NCBI GenBank assembly: GCA_017590115.1 | Contig: JAGGNK010013558.1 | Location: 9,475,752 to 9,539,751 of the forward strand | Reading direction: 5' to 3' | Source of the DNA: Montifringilla adamsi | Taxonomy: Eukaryota; Chordata; Aves; Passeriformes; Passeridae | DNA: 64,000 bases | In this document: one piece after another, positions 20,921 through 34,622 of the stretch | Position numbering within the stretch: position 1 is the first letter of the stretch | Layout of the letters: the number at the start of each line of letters is the position of its first letter | Notes under the pieces: generated by a model | What the model was told of the DNA's origin: nothing | The model's database searches: none | Seen by the model: only the letters and a program-made list of their open reading frames with translations | Made by a program: the position numbers and the translations under genes

Positions 20921-23900
20921 AATAACTGACCAGAGCTAGGACCCTGGACTGAATGACAGTAAAAATTATTATTCCTCCTTAAAACCCTTTCTAAAAGAAC
21001 TTTCAGATTAGGCGGATCTTCTAGCAGACAGGTGAAGTCTTCCTTCTACCTAGACTGAGGGGCGTTTAGATATCCAACTACTCTTTTTATTGCAGCACTT
21101 ACTTCTCTTTGACAAGAATAGAGTGCACATCTCAAACAGTCCTTCTCTGCTCAGATCCCAGAGGATATCTGCCGATCCTAATGCACAGCGTACCGTTCTC
21201 CACGCGAGCCTTTCATCTGAAATGACATCACGATCAAAGGCAAGGTTATACAGAGTGCAACACACTGAGAAAGTCATGTGATATTTCAGAGCTGCTTCAT
21301 TACTGGGACTAGAGTTCAGAAAGTACTTGAAAATGACATTTTACTATACATGATATGTTCCATATTACAATCATTCCTTGCTAGTCCCTGCTGTTTCAGT
21401 TAAACTGCAGTACTTGGTAAAAGACTGGATTTGCTCTTCCACAGGAACCAAACTCCAGGTAGAACTGCTCCCCATACTCTGAGGGAGGGGATACATCTCA
21501 AAAGGCTCTAACTACGAAAGGGACCAGGAGGGACAAAATATCACATAGGACACAAAGCAAGATCAGTTGTGAAAAATGTACTTTTTGTCGCATTTCAGAT
21601 GAAAACCATTTAGAAACCTGTCATCTCAACTTGATGGCAGGAGGGAGGAGAAAATGTTTGCCCTGAAACCAGTTGACAGAATGGACAGCTTTATGATGTT
21701 GGCTTCTAATAAAATCTTGCACAAATGCCACCCAGCTAACAATGTCAGCAGTTTCTATCTAAACCCAGTACTGGAGCTTTTACACTCCTCCTTGTGTTTT
21801 TTGAAACATAGTCTAACTTGCTTTGCACAGAACAATAATTAATCTGTCACGAAGCTGCACTTTACTATTTTAGTAGTTGTTTGTTTTTTCATAGAGTCCT
21901 TCCAATGAAGGCTTCTCTCCTGAACTGCTGCTTTGTAGGATACCCTAGCTCCACTCCCCTTTGCTTCAGATGCAAAGTGAAGTCAGGATCAGAGAAGCTC
22001 AGCTTCAAAATGGCAGACTGCAACTTTGTTATGCCACCCAGTCTCACCCCCAAGCTTATCACAACATGGAATGACAAGGCAGAACCTTCTCCAGGATGGT
22101 TTCCTATCAAGTCCTTCCTATCAAGTATGGGCTCCTCCATCTCATCAGTGTAATTCAGGTATTGACTTTGTCTCTCTGAAAATTTCCCCAGATGTCCATC
22201 AACCACCCATAAGTAGCTTGTCCATGACAGGGTCAGGGAGAGCAGTGGGGCAACAGATCCAAACCAGAGGTCTGAAAGCAAGTTTGGGAAACTGACAGAA
22301 ACCAGCAGAGGATACATGTCTAAATGCCACTCGTGCCTTTGAAAATCCCCTCAGCTGTTAGGCCTATTTAATCCTTGCTCCTGTTCAGACATTAACAAAG
22401 ACGCCAGCTCTGATGTGTAACATTCACCCTGTAGACATGGGGAAGACCCATGGCATCACTGGACAACACACCAAATCCCCTAATCCCAGCCCTACAGACA
22501 CTGACTAGCTTATGCCTCCTGATGACAACAGAATTTCAACCAATAACCTCAGACTTACAAAGTTTTTTTTTAAGAATTTCTCTACTGTCCAAGTTATAAA
22601 ATCTGTTTCCATTTTGGGGGCTACTTTCCTTGCTGGGTTTTTCTGCTGTTATGGCTGTTGTTTTAAAATAAAGCAATTCTGGAATACTAATAAGTCTATG
22701 TGAATTCTTTTTCCCCTAAGATTATTACAAACGTTGACATTAAATGTACTAGCCTGAACTCAGTTTCTGTCTGATTTAATAAATTTATGCCAGCCAACCA
22801 GCAATTTTTTTTTTAATTAACCCTGGAGGTTAAATGGAAGTTTACTAAAATGAGAATATCTTAAATGAATAATTTCTCTTGCCTTCTTTCAGGAAGTCTC
22901 TCTCTTACCCCAATAATCAGTTCAGCTGCAAAGAGATCAATAAGGTCTTTCAATTCAATGAGTAGAAGGCATACATTAAAAGGTTGGTAACAAACCTGAT
23001 ATACTGGAGAAGATATTTCAGCTTTTATGGGGTTTTTTGACACTAAATCTATCTGCTAAAAATTCTTGAGAAAAGGTTACTGCCCATACACTAATATTGC
23101 CAAATGGCATAATTTGTTAGCACTGCTTGGGAAGATATCCTGGCATTTATCTGCAAACACAAGTCTTGTCTGTTAAATCCTCATTACAGAATAAAGCACA
23201 CTTTTAATCTGAAAGCATAAAACAGCTTCAGAAGCCAACTGTTGTTGGCTCTTCCCATGCCATAAATGAGCACAGCAGGTTATCCTTTCCTAGACTGTAA
23301 AATGCCATCTGAATTCTGCCCTTCCCATGAAAGAAGCTCCCACCTAACAGCTCACCAGGCACGGTGTGTGCAGCCCAATACCTGCACACACACCCTTGTC
23401 ACTGCTGTGAGGGACCTGTCTCTACACAGGAGCTGGCTATTGCTCACCCCAGGAGTGGTCACTCACAACAGTTCAGTGCAGGTTCAGTGCAGTAAGATTA
23501 AATTCACCATGACTTAGTGTCAGTCTCACTGAAGGACATGGAACAGTATAAAACCCTTCAGCTGTATCCTCTCTTGGGCTGTAATTATACCAATAGCTTT
23601 AGATGGTTAAATGTACCCATCATCATACTTCTATCGATCTCAAACCAAACGTGCAGGCTCCCAGGGAGAAGGAGTGAGTTTTTAAGAGAGTTGAACTGGA
23701 ACAAGAACTCAATGACAGCATCCATGCAGAGCAGCAGAGCTGAGCTGTGCAGCTCCCAGCAGAGCAGCCAGCGTGTTTACATCCACTGCAGGAGGAGTGT
23801 TCCGAGAATTTCATGCCGCAGAATCCTCTGCATGGATTTAAATCCTCAGAGACACAGAAGTCTTGGTTTATTCCTGTGATATTTCAGTAAAACAGAAATC

Positions 23901-26900
23901 ACCTGGCAGATGCTTCTAGGCATGTTTGGCAGGAATTTACTAACACTGGTTCAGTTCTCATCAGAGTCTTGAGTTCTCCTCAGTGGCCCCATTTAGTTCT
24001 TGTTAAGTAAACACAACTAGCACTCAGGAAAGTGCTCAAAGTAAAGCGCTTTATATGAGGTGCCTGACTGAAATAAGCATTTCAATTAGATTCATTAAGT
24101 AAGTTATTACTTGCTAATTGAATAGCAACAGACTGCTAAGGATCACTTACTGAGGTCTAATAAGTATGTAAGAGTGAAATCTACTCTTCATGTAATTCCA
24201 TCAGCAATAAACTAGTATAATTAGCTTCTTACTAACAAACTTAAATTGTGGGGAATGTTGAGCCAGATAATTGGCACTTAGGAAGATACCTATAGCAAGT
24301 TAGTGGGGTATCAATTAACATACTTATGAAATGTCAGTTTAAACTCTGAACAAATAATTTATACCAATGGGCTTGGGTTACTTACTTAAAAGCTATTTAA
24401 ATGCTTAAACTTTCATATTCAGAAAAAAAAATTAAAACAAGTCCTCTCACTGCTCTTTTAAAAAAATTACTAGATATGTTTCATTTCCAGGTGCATAACC
24501 TATGAATTACCTTCAATAACCATCAGTAAGGACTCTGGGGGTGCTGGCTATAAATCTTGACAAGTGAGTGGTTCAAGGACCTGTTTTCCCAGGCTGCTGT
24601 CTGCTCAGGAGCATGCTTGCCTTTCACTCCTCACTCTCTCACACCATCTGAAGCCCATTTAGCAACTTATTTTCACAAAATTGTGCTTCCAAAGGAGTGT
24701 TAATCATCTGAGAAAGAGCTAATCCCTGCTCCCTGCACTTTCAGACCCATTACAGGACCTCACCTTAGTTTGATCAAATTAGGGTTCATACCCCATGACT
24801 GTGAAGTCTCATTTTATTACACAGAGAATCTGAAGCACCAAAGCAGTAACTCTTGTCCAGAGATGACATGGGATCAATTCCTTCCCCAGGAGCTAGTAGA
24901 TAAAATACCTTTCTATGTCATTTGGAGCAACCAACCTGAGTGAGGGAACAACATAAACATAGTAATTGTCTGGTCAGAAGAAGCAGCAACAGAACCAACA
25001 TTCATGCCCCTAATCCTGGGCCTTTCCACAGCTCCATCTTTTCCTAAAGATATTCTCTGGATGTTCTGGAAATTCTTTGTCTTCATGTTAGAAATTGAAA
25101 TTTCTCTGCTCTCTTACTTAATATGCAGCTTGGTTGAAAAAATGAAACATTTTGCAATGGCACAGTGTGTATGGAGCACTAATGTTTGTATGCAAAGCCT
25201 GAGCCCTCAAACCCAACAGAGGCCGTGGGAGGAAGGCAAGAACCTCCCACTTCAGGGAGGAAGGGCAGCTCGTGGTGGCAGAGGTGTTGCACTGGAGCCT
25301 CAGTGCAGGTGTTTGCCTGCAGTGAAGGTGGAGGCACAGGCACGGAGGTGGGAGGATGCCAGGGCAGGAGAACTGAGGACAGCAGGCAAGAGTCCCTGTG
25401 GCACAGCAGGGTGTGGAGCAGACAAGGCGCAAGGGAAGGGGAATACAGGGCTGGAGTCTAAGCCTGGGTGAGGAGGACAGGAAGGCCAGGAAGCAGGAAG
25501 TTATTGGCAAGAGTAGTAGTGCTTGCCATTTAAAGGGTATCTGTGCAAAGCAATTTTAGAAACTTCTATTTTAAATTGGGTTCACCCCTCCCTCTTCCCT
25601 ACATACAGAAACACACACTGATCCATCATCTATTTTAAAAAAATTGTCAGCATATCCCTGTCAGCTAGCTGTGATTTTTTTTCAGTTATGCCAGCAAAAG
25701 CCCTAATGTAGACACAGATATAATATGAGCAAAAGGGAAAAAAAACCCTTTATTTTTGCTAATACAGCTTCTTCTGCTGAGGCAACTGATACAAGATATA
25801 TTTTTGCAGGTTTGTTTTTTTTTCCTAGTGTAAGCTTCTGCACTCTGAGTGATTGCGCTGTCAGTGCAGCTGTGCACTAGGTTCAAAAAAGGTGTCCACG
25901 AGACCTTAAATTGTGTTGGGGAAAGGACAGCACCCAGCACTGTGAAATCCTGTCAGTGCTTGGAGTTCATAGGTATGGATGCGATAAAAATACAAAATAA
26001 TACAGAATTTCAAGCTCTCCATTCCCAAGCTCCAGAGTAATGGCAGCCAAATTTTCCTCATTTCCCAACTTTCCCAAGAAGCAGCTTCAGCCCAGTGCAG
26101 CTCTGCAGGTGATCAATGCCTTCTTAGAGTAAATTATATCCTAAAACTTAGAGTTGCTTCAGTGTCCAGAAGCTGACAAGTATGAGAAGGACTTTTCTGT
26201 TCTGTATGAATGGAACAAAACTTAAGCATCTAGGGGGAAAAGGCAATCTCAAATTATAAATAATGCAGAAACTCCAACATACCTTTTAAAGCCTCAGTCC
26301 CCTTATAATTTAATGTTTGAAATGCTATGCTATTCCTTTGGAAGCTTTTCTCTCTCCACTGCTGATGATGGTCCATCTTCTTAGACACTTGAATAATGTC
26401 TCTTCCTCTTGTAACACCTTTTTTGACTGCTGCTCATGCATAGTAATGCTAATAATCTTGCAGCTTTCAGCAACATTTTTCTTCCTTTAAATGAAAGCCT
26501 GGTTTTATGCAGGGCTGTTTTGTTCAGCACCTTGTCTCCTGCATGCCCCTTTCACTGCACAGGGTACCTGTGTACATACAAATGTCTATTTACTGCTGCC
26601 CATTATGAGCTGTTCATGTTCATTTAGCAGCACGAAGGAGAATGGGCTAATTGATTACCTATATTGTATAAATTTTAGCAAATCATAAATGATACAGTCA
26701 AGATTAGCTTGCCATTATATTCACTATTTTACAAATCTATATGTAAGCATAATCCCTCCCAAAAGAACTTATACCATCATTAACCAGGGACCATGTGCAT
26801 GTGAAATGGACTTGATACCCAGCAAATTATAGAGCAGATAATACCATGTGCAGTCAAGTAGAAGGAAATATTTTATACTACCTGACAACCACAGAGTTTT

Positions 26901-28980
26901 ACAGTTCTTTCCTTAGAGAAGATGAATTCAGATCCTATCGCCTCCTAAATGTAATAACGTAAATATAGACAATAGATAAGTATTAAGCTCATTTGTCAAG
27001 GGAAACTAGGCAATTCACCTCAGGTCATGAAGCAAGAAAGGACAAAAAAAGCAAACAGAATCCAAAATGTAACTGTTAGTCTGGTCCTATAGCTGGTGGG
27101 GGCCACACTAATGTGCTTTGTGCTTCTAAGTTATTTTTAAGCACCTTCTCAGTCATCATTAAATGTTAAAAGGATCTTGTATCTTTTGGGAAGGGTGCAG
27201 TTGAAGATCCTGGCTATTTCCAAAGCTTCCTGAAATAGAAATCCTCACGTGTAAACGGCCAGTATAGAATTACAGCTGCATTTTATATAAATAATTCTGG
27301 TAGGAAACCTGGACTAAAATCATTCTAATGACTTTGATACAAGTGCACAGTTGGTCTGTGAACTTGCAGCCACTGCAAGGAGTAATCACGTTAATCTGAA
27401 CACTATTCCAATGGCAGCTGACAACGAAATGAACACCAAAGTAGTCAGCTCTGGCCTCTCCTGCTTATTTAACCAATGTTCCTGCTGCACTTAATATTAT
27501 CACTGTAAAATCCAGAGAGAACCCTTCACCTTAAATATAGTCTGGAAACAAAGTCGTAGGCTGAATTCTCAGAAGCAGTCACACACTATTAAAACATAAG
27601 AAGAAAATTTATAAACAAGAGCTTAGAATAAAGGTGAAAAACACAGACAACTTCAGAACATTGAATATGATTACAGCAAGTGCTATCATTCCCTTTCCCT
27701 TTGAGTTGGTGTTAACAAGTAAAGCATTTTACTTGTCTTTGTTTACCAGGAGAACATAAATACTGCATAAACTACATCTTGTTGCCAACTAAGCTTTGTC
27801 TGCAGGATGGCAGTTTGCTCTAACTATGCTTACACTTTCAAAGAGTTGAAAGCTGAGTGGCTGAGCAGGAGCAATGTGGAATGCTATATGCATGTGAAAT
27901 GCATTCTTCATTAATAAGTACTTGAGAAACCTTAAATATCTCAGCTGGAGATTGCCCAAAGGTCTGCGTTGCTCATCAGGATCTATCTCTAACAAGTATT
28001 TCATGAAACACCTGAATTTGGAGCCTAGATCCTAGTCTAAATAGAGGCTTCCTAAGGGATTTAGAGCCACCCTTCCTAGGAAGAGTATCACAAAACCTCT
28101 CAGGTCTTTCTGAGGTGCCAATACACTACTAGACTATCCAACAGTGCCCTGCCTAGGTCTTCTGTGTGTTCTGGCATCCCTAATTTTTCCCCCCCTTCCT
28201 CATGTACAGAGTGGGTGCCCAGAGCTCTGCAGGCTCCCTTCAAGGAGCAGCTGCCCCATGCCTTGATGCACTAACACCAAAGCAGCTGGGATCCTGTGAA
28301 GCCTTCCTGTCCTGGGTACAGCATTGCCAGGCAGGGCTGCATAAACACCTACAGTGCCCACGAGCTTCACAGGGCCACCCAGTTAGGATGGAATAATTTT
28401 ATACAAAAGAGCCTCAAGATGGCTCTGAATGGCAGCTCAGCCACAGCACTGAGTGGGCTCCTGGTGGATATTCTTGCAGAGCAAACATCGAGTGATGACA
28501 GGGAAGGTCCTTGCATTATTGTATGCTATTTTGTGGGGATAGGAAAAAAGTCCCATCTGCCCTTAGCTTCCCACCAGGCAGGAACAGGGGTTTCAGCCAA
28601 TTCAGCATGAGCTGATCTAAACTCAACTGTTCCAATCTGCCTATGATGGGCTGGTTCTGCCTCCAGAGCAGCAAGCTGGCTGGAGACATGTAACAACAAG
28701 ACTTATGGATTGAGAGGAAGGAGGAACAGTTTCTACTGGGTGTGCAAAGATGGAGCTGGGCTTATGAAAGAAATTACATCAAAAATTTGTCTTTTCAATC
28801 AACCCAAGGATGAAATACCCTGAGTGTATTTGCCTTGCTTGAGCAACCTAATTCTGATTTCCCATTTCCTATGGAAGCAAAACAAAAGAAATTGTATGCC
28901 TAAGCATGACTCCTCTATCTAATACAAAGTGGGCTGTACTCCACAGATTCCTGGATGAAAAAATACATCAAATACCAGCA
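20921..28980. other. Intergenic sequence
   Basis: No gene recognised. Minor features are a TTCCTATCAAGT direct repeat near 22100-22126, a GTTCAGTGCAG duplication near 23469-23490, an AT-rich stretch with many TAAT motifs at 24090-24450, and a purine-rich GC patch at 25204-25480. Confidence 0.65.
25204..25480. other. GC- and purine-rich patch with overlapping open frames
   Basis: A G-rich + strand block (GGGAGG, GGAGGC and AGGAGG motifs) in AT-rich DNA. Open frames of 155 and 91 codons on + and 130 on - overlap here. Openness in several frames at once is expected from low stop-codon frequency in GC-rich DNA, so none is called a gene. Confidence 0.5.
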
Positions 28981-29035
28981 TGCAGTGTGTAACATCTGAA
29001 AAAAAAATTATAGAGCCATCTTCATTATATTTTAG

Positions 29036-29238
29036 GAAAGAAGAGAAACCTGTAAACTCCAGAAGGTATAAGAAGAAATTCCAACGGATTGTACATTGTC
29101 GGGGACTCTATTCCAGCTGTGGAAAACCTGATAACAAAGCACACCATCACCTCAAAGTTCAGACATCAGCAGAAACAAGGCAGCCCCCATGGAGAGCTTC
29201 CGTGCAATATGGGCTTTCAAAATGGCAGCTCCCCACAG
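29036..29238 (+). other. Exon-like segment, unrecognised
   Basis: Preceded by a good acceptor (TTCATTATATTTTAG) and followed by a consensus donor (CAG then GTAAGA). Two reading frames are informative. One is open throughout the 203 bp. Another, opening after a TAA at 29053, gives a protein-like stretch containing GLYIVGDSIPAVENLITKHT and ends in phase 0 at the donor. No partner exon could be assigned, and it may be chance or part of a non-coding transcript. Confidence 0.22.
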
Positions 29239-29239
29239 G

Positions 29240-31180
29240 TAAGAAGAAGTCTGGATGCTTTGGAGAAAGTCTGAAAATGTTTAAAGGATCAAGGTACAGC
29301 CTTGAGTAAGATATTCCTTTTTTGTATCTTTGGGGGACGTTTTCCTTGTTTTGTACGTTATATAAAAGAGAGTGAGGACACTTTACTTATAATAATATCC
29401 TCGATAAGCATATATTCTTAGGAGAATAAAGCAAGGATGATTAGAAAGCAAAAACAAAGGAGACAGGAGGAATTCTAGGGACAAAATGTTCTTTGGCTGT
29501 GGAGGAAAAAAAAATCAAGAGCTACAAAACAGCAGCCCCTGTTATTTGCAAACACGTACCAAGGAGGCTGAGAATAGATCCAATGACAGCTGCAGCCTAA
29601 TTGATAGGAGACTCGCCTAACAGGTTGTCAGACTGCTGCGTGGCTTCAGTCCAGGCCATGTTGCTGGAGGCACAATGTTAGAAATACTGACAAACGTTTA
29701 CTAAAAATAAATAAAAAAATATTCCAGGGCAAAGGGAAAAATGGCTCCAAGTGACTACTTGCAAAATTGTGTTAGATCTCTAGGAAAGAGGAAAGTAAGC
29801 AGCAAAACGTGTGAGAGTCCCCCCAGGGCCTGCAGGACAGACGCAGGCAGCCTGCCAAGGCACTCCAGGATTGTGCTGCCTGTCAGGAACGTTGGCTCTG
29901 GGTGTGCTGAGAGCAGCTCTCCACAGAGGCAACAAAAATAACCACCAGATCAGCAAAGAGCACAATCAGGAGAGTTGACTAGCTGCAAAAGAAAATTATA
30001 TCAGATGTATAGAGATGGATCTGTTTAATGGTAGGAAGGAAACCACAGGGAAAGTCTTTGAGCTCTTTTCTTACTTACCAGGAAAAGGATGTATGGTTTC
30101 CTTGGCCAGCAGGGGAGGGAAAAACTATGAGAGAGTTGAAAGTGGCTTAGGTACAGCCCTCAGCCCAGCTCATGCAATACACTCACAGCCAGTCACATTT
30201 GGGAGTCTTTGAATGCATTCAGTTACATGCTAGGACAGAAAGCTTGAAAGAATCCTTGGTCTTGAGCTCCCAAGGCAGCAAGGCATCCAAGCAAGCTGCA
30301 GAGCAGAGATGTGAACAAGAGAAAGCTAGAGCAGAAGGAGGAGGGGGAAAGCGAGAAGCCACATGGATGAAAGCCTGTTAGGACTGTGAAGGCTGCTCTC
30401 TTTGAAGGAGATCCAATCTTGGTAAAGCTGAGACTATGTGGGAGGAAAACAATCTTCTGAAGGTAACACCTAACATTTTAAGAGGCACCTAGGGCAGGAA
30501 TATTACTGTGCATGTGGGCACAGAGGAACTGTGGGACATGAGTACACAGTCCCTCTGGATTTACTAGGACTACTGATCAGACAAGTAAAGTCAGTGCCTG
30601 AAGAGAGCTGAGAAAAACAGCACTGGCTGAGTTCTCCATCTCTCCTTGTTGTTTTGGGATTACTGCACTTGACATTCTCTGTTAATCTCTAGTGATGATC
30701 AGCAAATTAACACATTCAGAATTCATTCCTAAAAAAAATTCATTAATTTCTATAGAAAGGAACTTGGGAACAAGCACTTTCTTTACTTGGTCATACTCAG
30801 ATATTAATTTCTGTCTCTGAGAATGTCCAAAGACGTTGTGAAATACCCATAAACAATGTTATGCAGAACTAATCAAGTCATTTGAAATAAAAATAAACTC
30901 ATAAACCTCCCCATCTTCATACACTGCAAAAGAAAGGCAAAATAAGTGTCAGGAATCATTTGCTGCTCTCTCCTTTATGGAAATTGACATTAGGTGCTTA
31001 TGATCCCTGAATTAAAACTCAGAGGGGACTGAGTTTTTCCACAGCAACATTCAGAGATCTAACACAGGGCCACTATGAAAATCAGTGGAGAAGCCATATG
31101 GCTAACAACTCTCCAGAGTAGTTCCATATATGCTCCTCAGCACTGATCAAATCCCTAGGTAGCTAAGGAGAACACGAAAA
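29240..31180. other. Intergenic sequence
   Basis: No gene recognised. It contains a purine-rich block near 30295-30360 (GAAGGAGGAGGGGGAAAG) and A-rich stretches near 29505 and 29700. Confidence 0.65.
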
Positions 31181-31191
31181 TTACTCACAGG

Positions 31192-31499
31192 TCAGGGCAG
31201 TCTGGCTGAGTGGAGTTCACTGCAGCCAAGGGTGCTGCTACGTGACAGTGAGGCACTGTCAGAAATGGGTTTCAGAGGTAGATTTCTGCAGAAATCTGAA
31301 ATCCTAGTGTCCTCATCACAATCTCCCCCTGAAGAGCAACTTCTAGGAGACACTTCTCCTTTACTAGGTAAGTTCAGCAACCGTTTCCAGTATGGAAAAT
31401 AGGGAATAACAAACAAGAAACTTAGAGCAAGAATCATGAAACAAAAAGTTACTAATAAATAGAGCCAAAATTCTCGAAAGTTTTCTGCTTGGTGGATAC
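31192..31499 (-). CDS. Candidate novel gene, exon 3 (membrane segment, tail, stop)
   Basis: On the - strand, CACAG is followed by an open frame of 101 codons ending TGA at 31194-31192. It starts IHQAENFRE, continues with a strongly hydrophobic stretch (FWLYLLVTFCFMILALS, model residues about 73-97), then WKRLL and a Ser-rich, partly acidic tail (GDCDEDTR). This order, helix then basic residues then polar tail, is what a real membrane protein shows. A strong donor, GTGAGTAA at 31188-31181, lies three bases after the stop and could start a 3' UTR intron. The frame also opens upstream to an ATG at 31530, so a single-exon ORF is the alternative. Family not recognised. Confidence 0.3.
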
Positions 31500-32412
31500 C
31501 TGTGCACATACAAATACCCAGTTGATTCATGCTGACAGATCACAAGACTGTCTGATAATTACAGGAGGAGGTGAGCCTATTTGCAAGCTTTACAACCAAA
31601 TCACCTCTGGACTGTGCACATTCTGAGAGTATCAAATTAAGAAAATTAAATCACACAAAACTTTGCTACACATTCACAGCCTCACATCTGACTTAATCTA
31701 TTAGTTACCCCCTCTGCTGTTAACTGTAATGAAAAGCCAGTCCCACAGCCATGGGGAATGTAAAGTCCTGTGGAGGGTTTGCCTTCTGCTTCATAAGGCC
31801 CAGTACTCAGCGCCGTCCAAGGTGCTGTGTGGGAGAGAAGACTGTAGACAGAACCACTATTTCTGTATTTTTATGAAAAGGGTTCCTTGAAGAGTATCCT
31901 TGCATCACATTACTGCACGAATGGTATTACAGCTTTTGCTGGAAAACAAGCATCTCAATTTTTCACATTAATTTTTTCCTCCCTTATAAAAGCCTCCAAC
32001 TTGGACTGGGTGAAATTTAGAAGCATGATCCTCTTATTGACCTTAATATAAACAAGATTGAGCTTTATAATAAGCTTTTATTTAAGGCAGACAGGCTCTT
32101 TTGTACTGTGTTTTTGTTACTTCACTAGACCTTAGAAAGCATTAACCTGTTTTGAATTCGCAACACTACTCCTTAAATAGTGGACTCTCACCCTGGAGAG
32201 TAAGGATGCTGGAACGCTGACCTCCCGCATCCAGGGACTTTGATCATGAGTTTGCATCCCAGAACTGAAGGTCAGGTTTAGATCTCAGCTCAGTATATGA
32301 GCACATAGTGGGAGTGAGGAGTTATTTTCTAGGGCACATGAGTCAAATGCTCCATGCTGATAGAGAAAATGGTATGGTTACTGAATGTAAAGGAGTTGCT
32401 GCTTCTTTACAG

Positions 32413-32566
32413 CCAGCCCACTTCAACCGAAACCTCTGCAGAAAATAATGTGGAACACTTTCTTACTGAACAAACTACTGAAAGATCTTGTTTATTGACA
32501 GGGAGCAAGAGATGTGAGATAGCAGAGCCCAGGAATATGCAAATACAGTTTGGGGTTTTACCATAA
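32413..32566 (+). other. Exon-like segment, unrecognised
   Basis: Follows a strong acceptor (GCTGCTTCTTTACAG). The frame is open for about 50 codons to a TAA at 32564-32566 and encodes a Thr/Glu-rich stretch (PTSTETSAENNVEHFLTEQT). It could be a terminal exon, but no partner exon or nearby poly(A) signal was found. Confidence 0.15.
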
Positions 32567-33671
32567 AAACATCTTTCTGCTTTTAAATGGAGCAAACTGT
32601 AGTTAGTCCATTTCCCCAGACAGCACAATCAGAATTTTTGAAATGCCATTAATTATTCATAAATTGCATCTGTGTCATCCCAAGAAGCCCATCTAGCCAC
32701 AGTACTCAAAATTCAAAAAAGGGCTGCACATGTCAGAAGGGGATCCAAAGCCCCATACACCAAACTGCCAGAGCACAGATATGCACATTTGAAGCTCCAT
32801 CCCTTATTGGAGCATAAATCCTGGGCAAAGCTGCAGGAATCTTCAGCAGGTCTTCAACACTCAAAGTGACACAGCCATCTTCTTTAAATTTTTTTTTTGA
32901 GCTTTCAGGCACTCACCTGGGCTCCTGCTATGCTGCAACCAACCAGCATTTGATTCACCTTTCACGTAAAGTGTTTCCTATTCTGCTTTCAGTAGTATAG
33001 TTTATAATTAATTTATAACCCGAGTGATTTGAGTTTCAGTTACCATTATTCAAGGCTGGCATACAACAGGCATTGGCACCACAGGTCAAGACCATTTGTT
33101 GACCATGCTCTCTAACATAGCAACAGAACTGCTCAAGAGCATCCTCTCTGCAATTTGAGAACTGCAATCTCCAACTGTGTTCCTTCAGCAGGTTCACACT
33201 TTCAATTGGCTATGACAGTAAAACTCATCTCTGTGGGATGCTACCCAGGACAGAACAGTGCAAAGAACTCCCCAGAGCCTTACAGCCCCGCTGTCCGTGA
33301 TAAACGTATTTCTAGCATTAAATCCAAATCCCAACATAGATGACAAGAGCAACAAAAAACCCAACTCTCTACTATAAACACCCTATACTCCATACTGTAA
33401 ACACCCTAAACAGACCCCTGTAGCCCAAGTGACTGCTGTGGGAAGGCAATAGATGATACAATTAACTATTCACAACAGACCGTGATTTCAGGTACCATTT
33501 GGAGGTACATGGAGAAAGCACAAAAACATTATACAGCAGAGCACTGCTGCCATATCCTACAAGCTCATTAGCACAATGTTCTGCCTTTGTCCTTTAGCAC
33601 TTTTAGGATCAATTCCTCAGATTTTACTAAAGCAAACAGACCGTAAAACTAAGCCCACATCAAGGCCTTAC

Positions 33672-33765
33672 TCCCTATCACAGACATTTCCAGGTACACA
33701 CACTTTCTTCCACCAGAAAGGAAGATGCCCTGTACTATCAAGGACACCCCAACCAGCAAACTGCA
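33672..33765 (-). CDS. Candidate novel gene, exon 2 (first hydrophobic segment)
   Basis: On the - strand, TTGCCCAG is followed by 94 nt coding CSLLVGVSLIVQGIFLSGGR and KCVYLEMSVIG, then donor GTAAGG at 33671. It enters in phase 0 and leaves in phase 1, as needed to join the flanking candidate exons. The first half is hydrophobic (model residues about 33-48). The acceptor is weak, with a poor pyrimidine tract and a competing AG, and the exon was found by looking for a phase match, so it is the least secure part of the model. Confidence 0.22.
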
Positions 33766-34622
33766 CTGGGCAATGCTGGATCAGAAACTTTCTTCATTCT
33801 TCCACAGTCCTGTATGCAGTGACTAAAAGTTGTATATTGTCCATCAATGTTTTGGCACTAACTGCAGGGCTGGAGTTGAACAGATTTTGTTTGGCTGCTG
33901 TTCACCACCCCCCAATTAGTGATTTTCTTAATCGTGCAAATAACAGTTGTTTTGTCAAGAAGCATTTTTTAATCACTATCAATTCAAATAAAGACTTTAC
34001 TAATCCTTCAAACCATGCAAAAGAGGCAGGTCACAACACTTTCAGGTCAATCTTTTATACTTACTGCTATCAGAAATGATGCTTTACCTGAATTGTTGGT
34101 ATTGGAACTCTTACTGTTTAAAATGTTCAGCAAGAAACTGTCTTCCTCACAGGTGCTGCAGCACCAGAGATTACACATTGGTTAATAAAGTTCAAGTGCC
34201 ACATGGGAAGATTAAGCATATGTATAAACATAATTTGTACAGCTTTGGTCTTATAAGGCACACCTAACAGCCCATTAATGATCAAGTTGTCACTATTATT
34301 ACTTACTGAAAGCAAACACTGCGTCATGGTACAAAGGGAAATAAGATCTACTCCTTGCCCCAGTAAGTTAGAAAGATTCAATCACTTGGCTTCAATGAAG
34401 AACTCAAAAGGGCTAATGAACAGGTGAGTGACACTTGCCGTAGACCACGCATGAAAACATTCAGTGGCAGAAAGGTGCCTTGGAAAGCTGTAAGGCTATA
34501 AAAACAGAGGTGTAACCTTCAATACATATTAATCCTAACCAGTTTGACTTAGCCTGACAATAAGTACCAAGCACTAACAATACAAGAAGCCTGAAACTGT
34601 GAGAAGACAGATAAGCCCTTAC

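Noticed and set aside
21889..22317. 142-codon - strand open frame
   Set aside because: No splice context, no recognisable domain, and a + strand frame overlaps it. Compatible with chance.
25004..25510. 155- and 130-codon open frames on opposite strands
   Set aside because: They overlap in a GC- and purine-rich patch where stops are rare. Composition follows the base bias and no family is recognisable.
32407..32431. 25-nt - strand micro-exon candidate between good splice-like sites
   Set aside because: Its length is not a multiple of three, so it cannot sit between exons 2 and 3 of the candidate gene. A chance splice-site pair is likelier.
33576..34079. 167-codon + strand open frame
   Set aside because: No domain or helix pattern and low-complexity Lys/Asn-rich end. 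It overlaps the better-supported but still tentative - strand exon.
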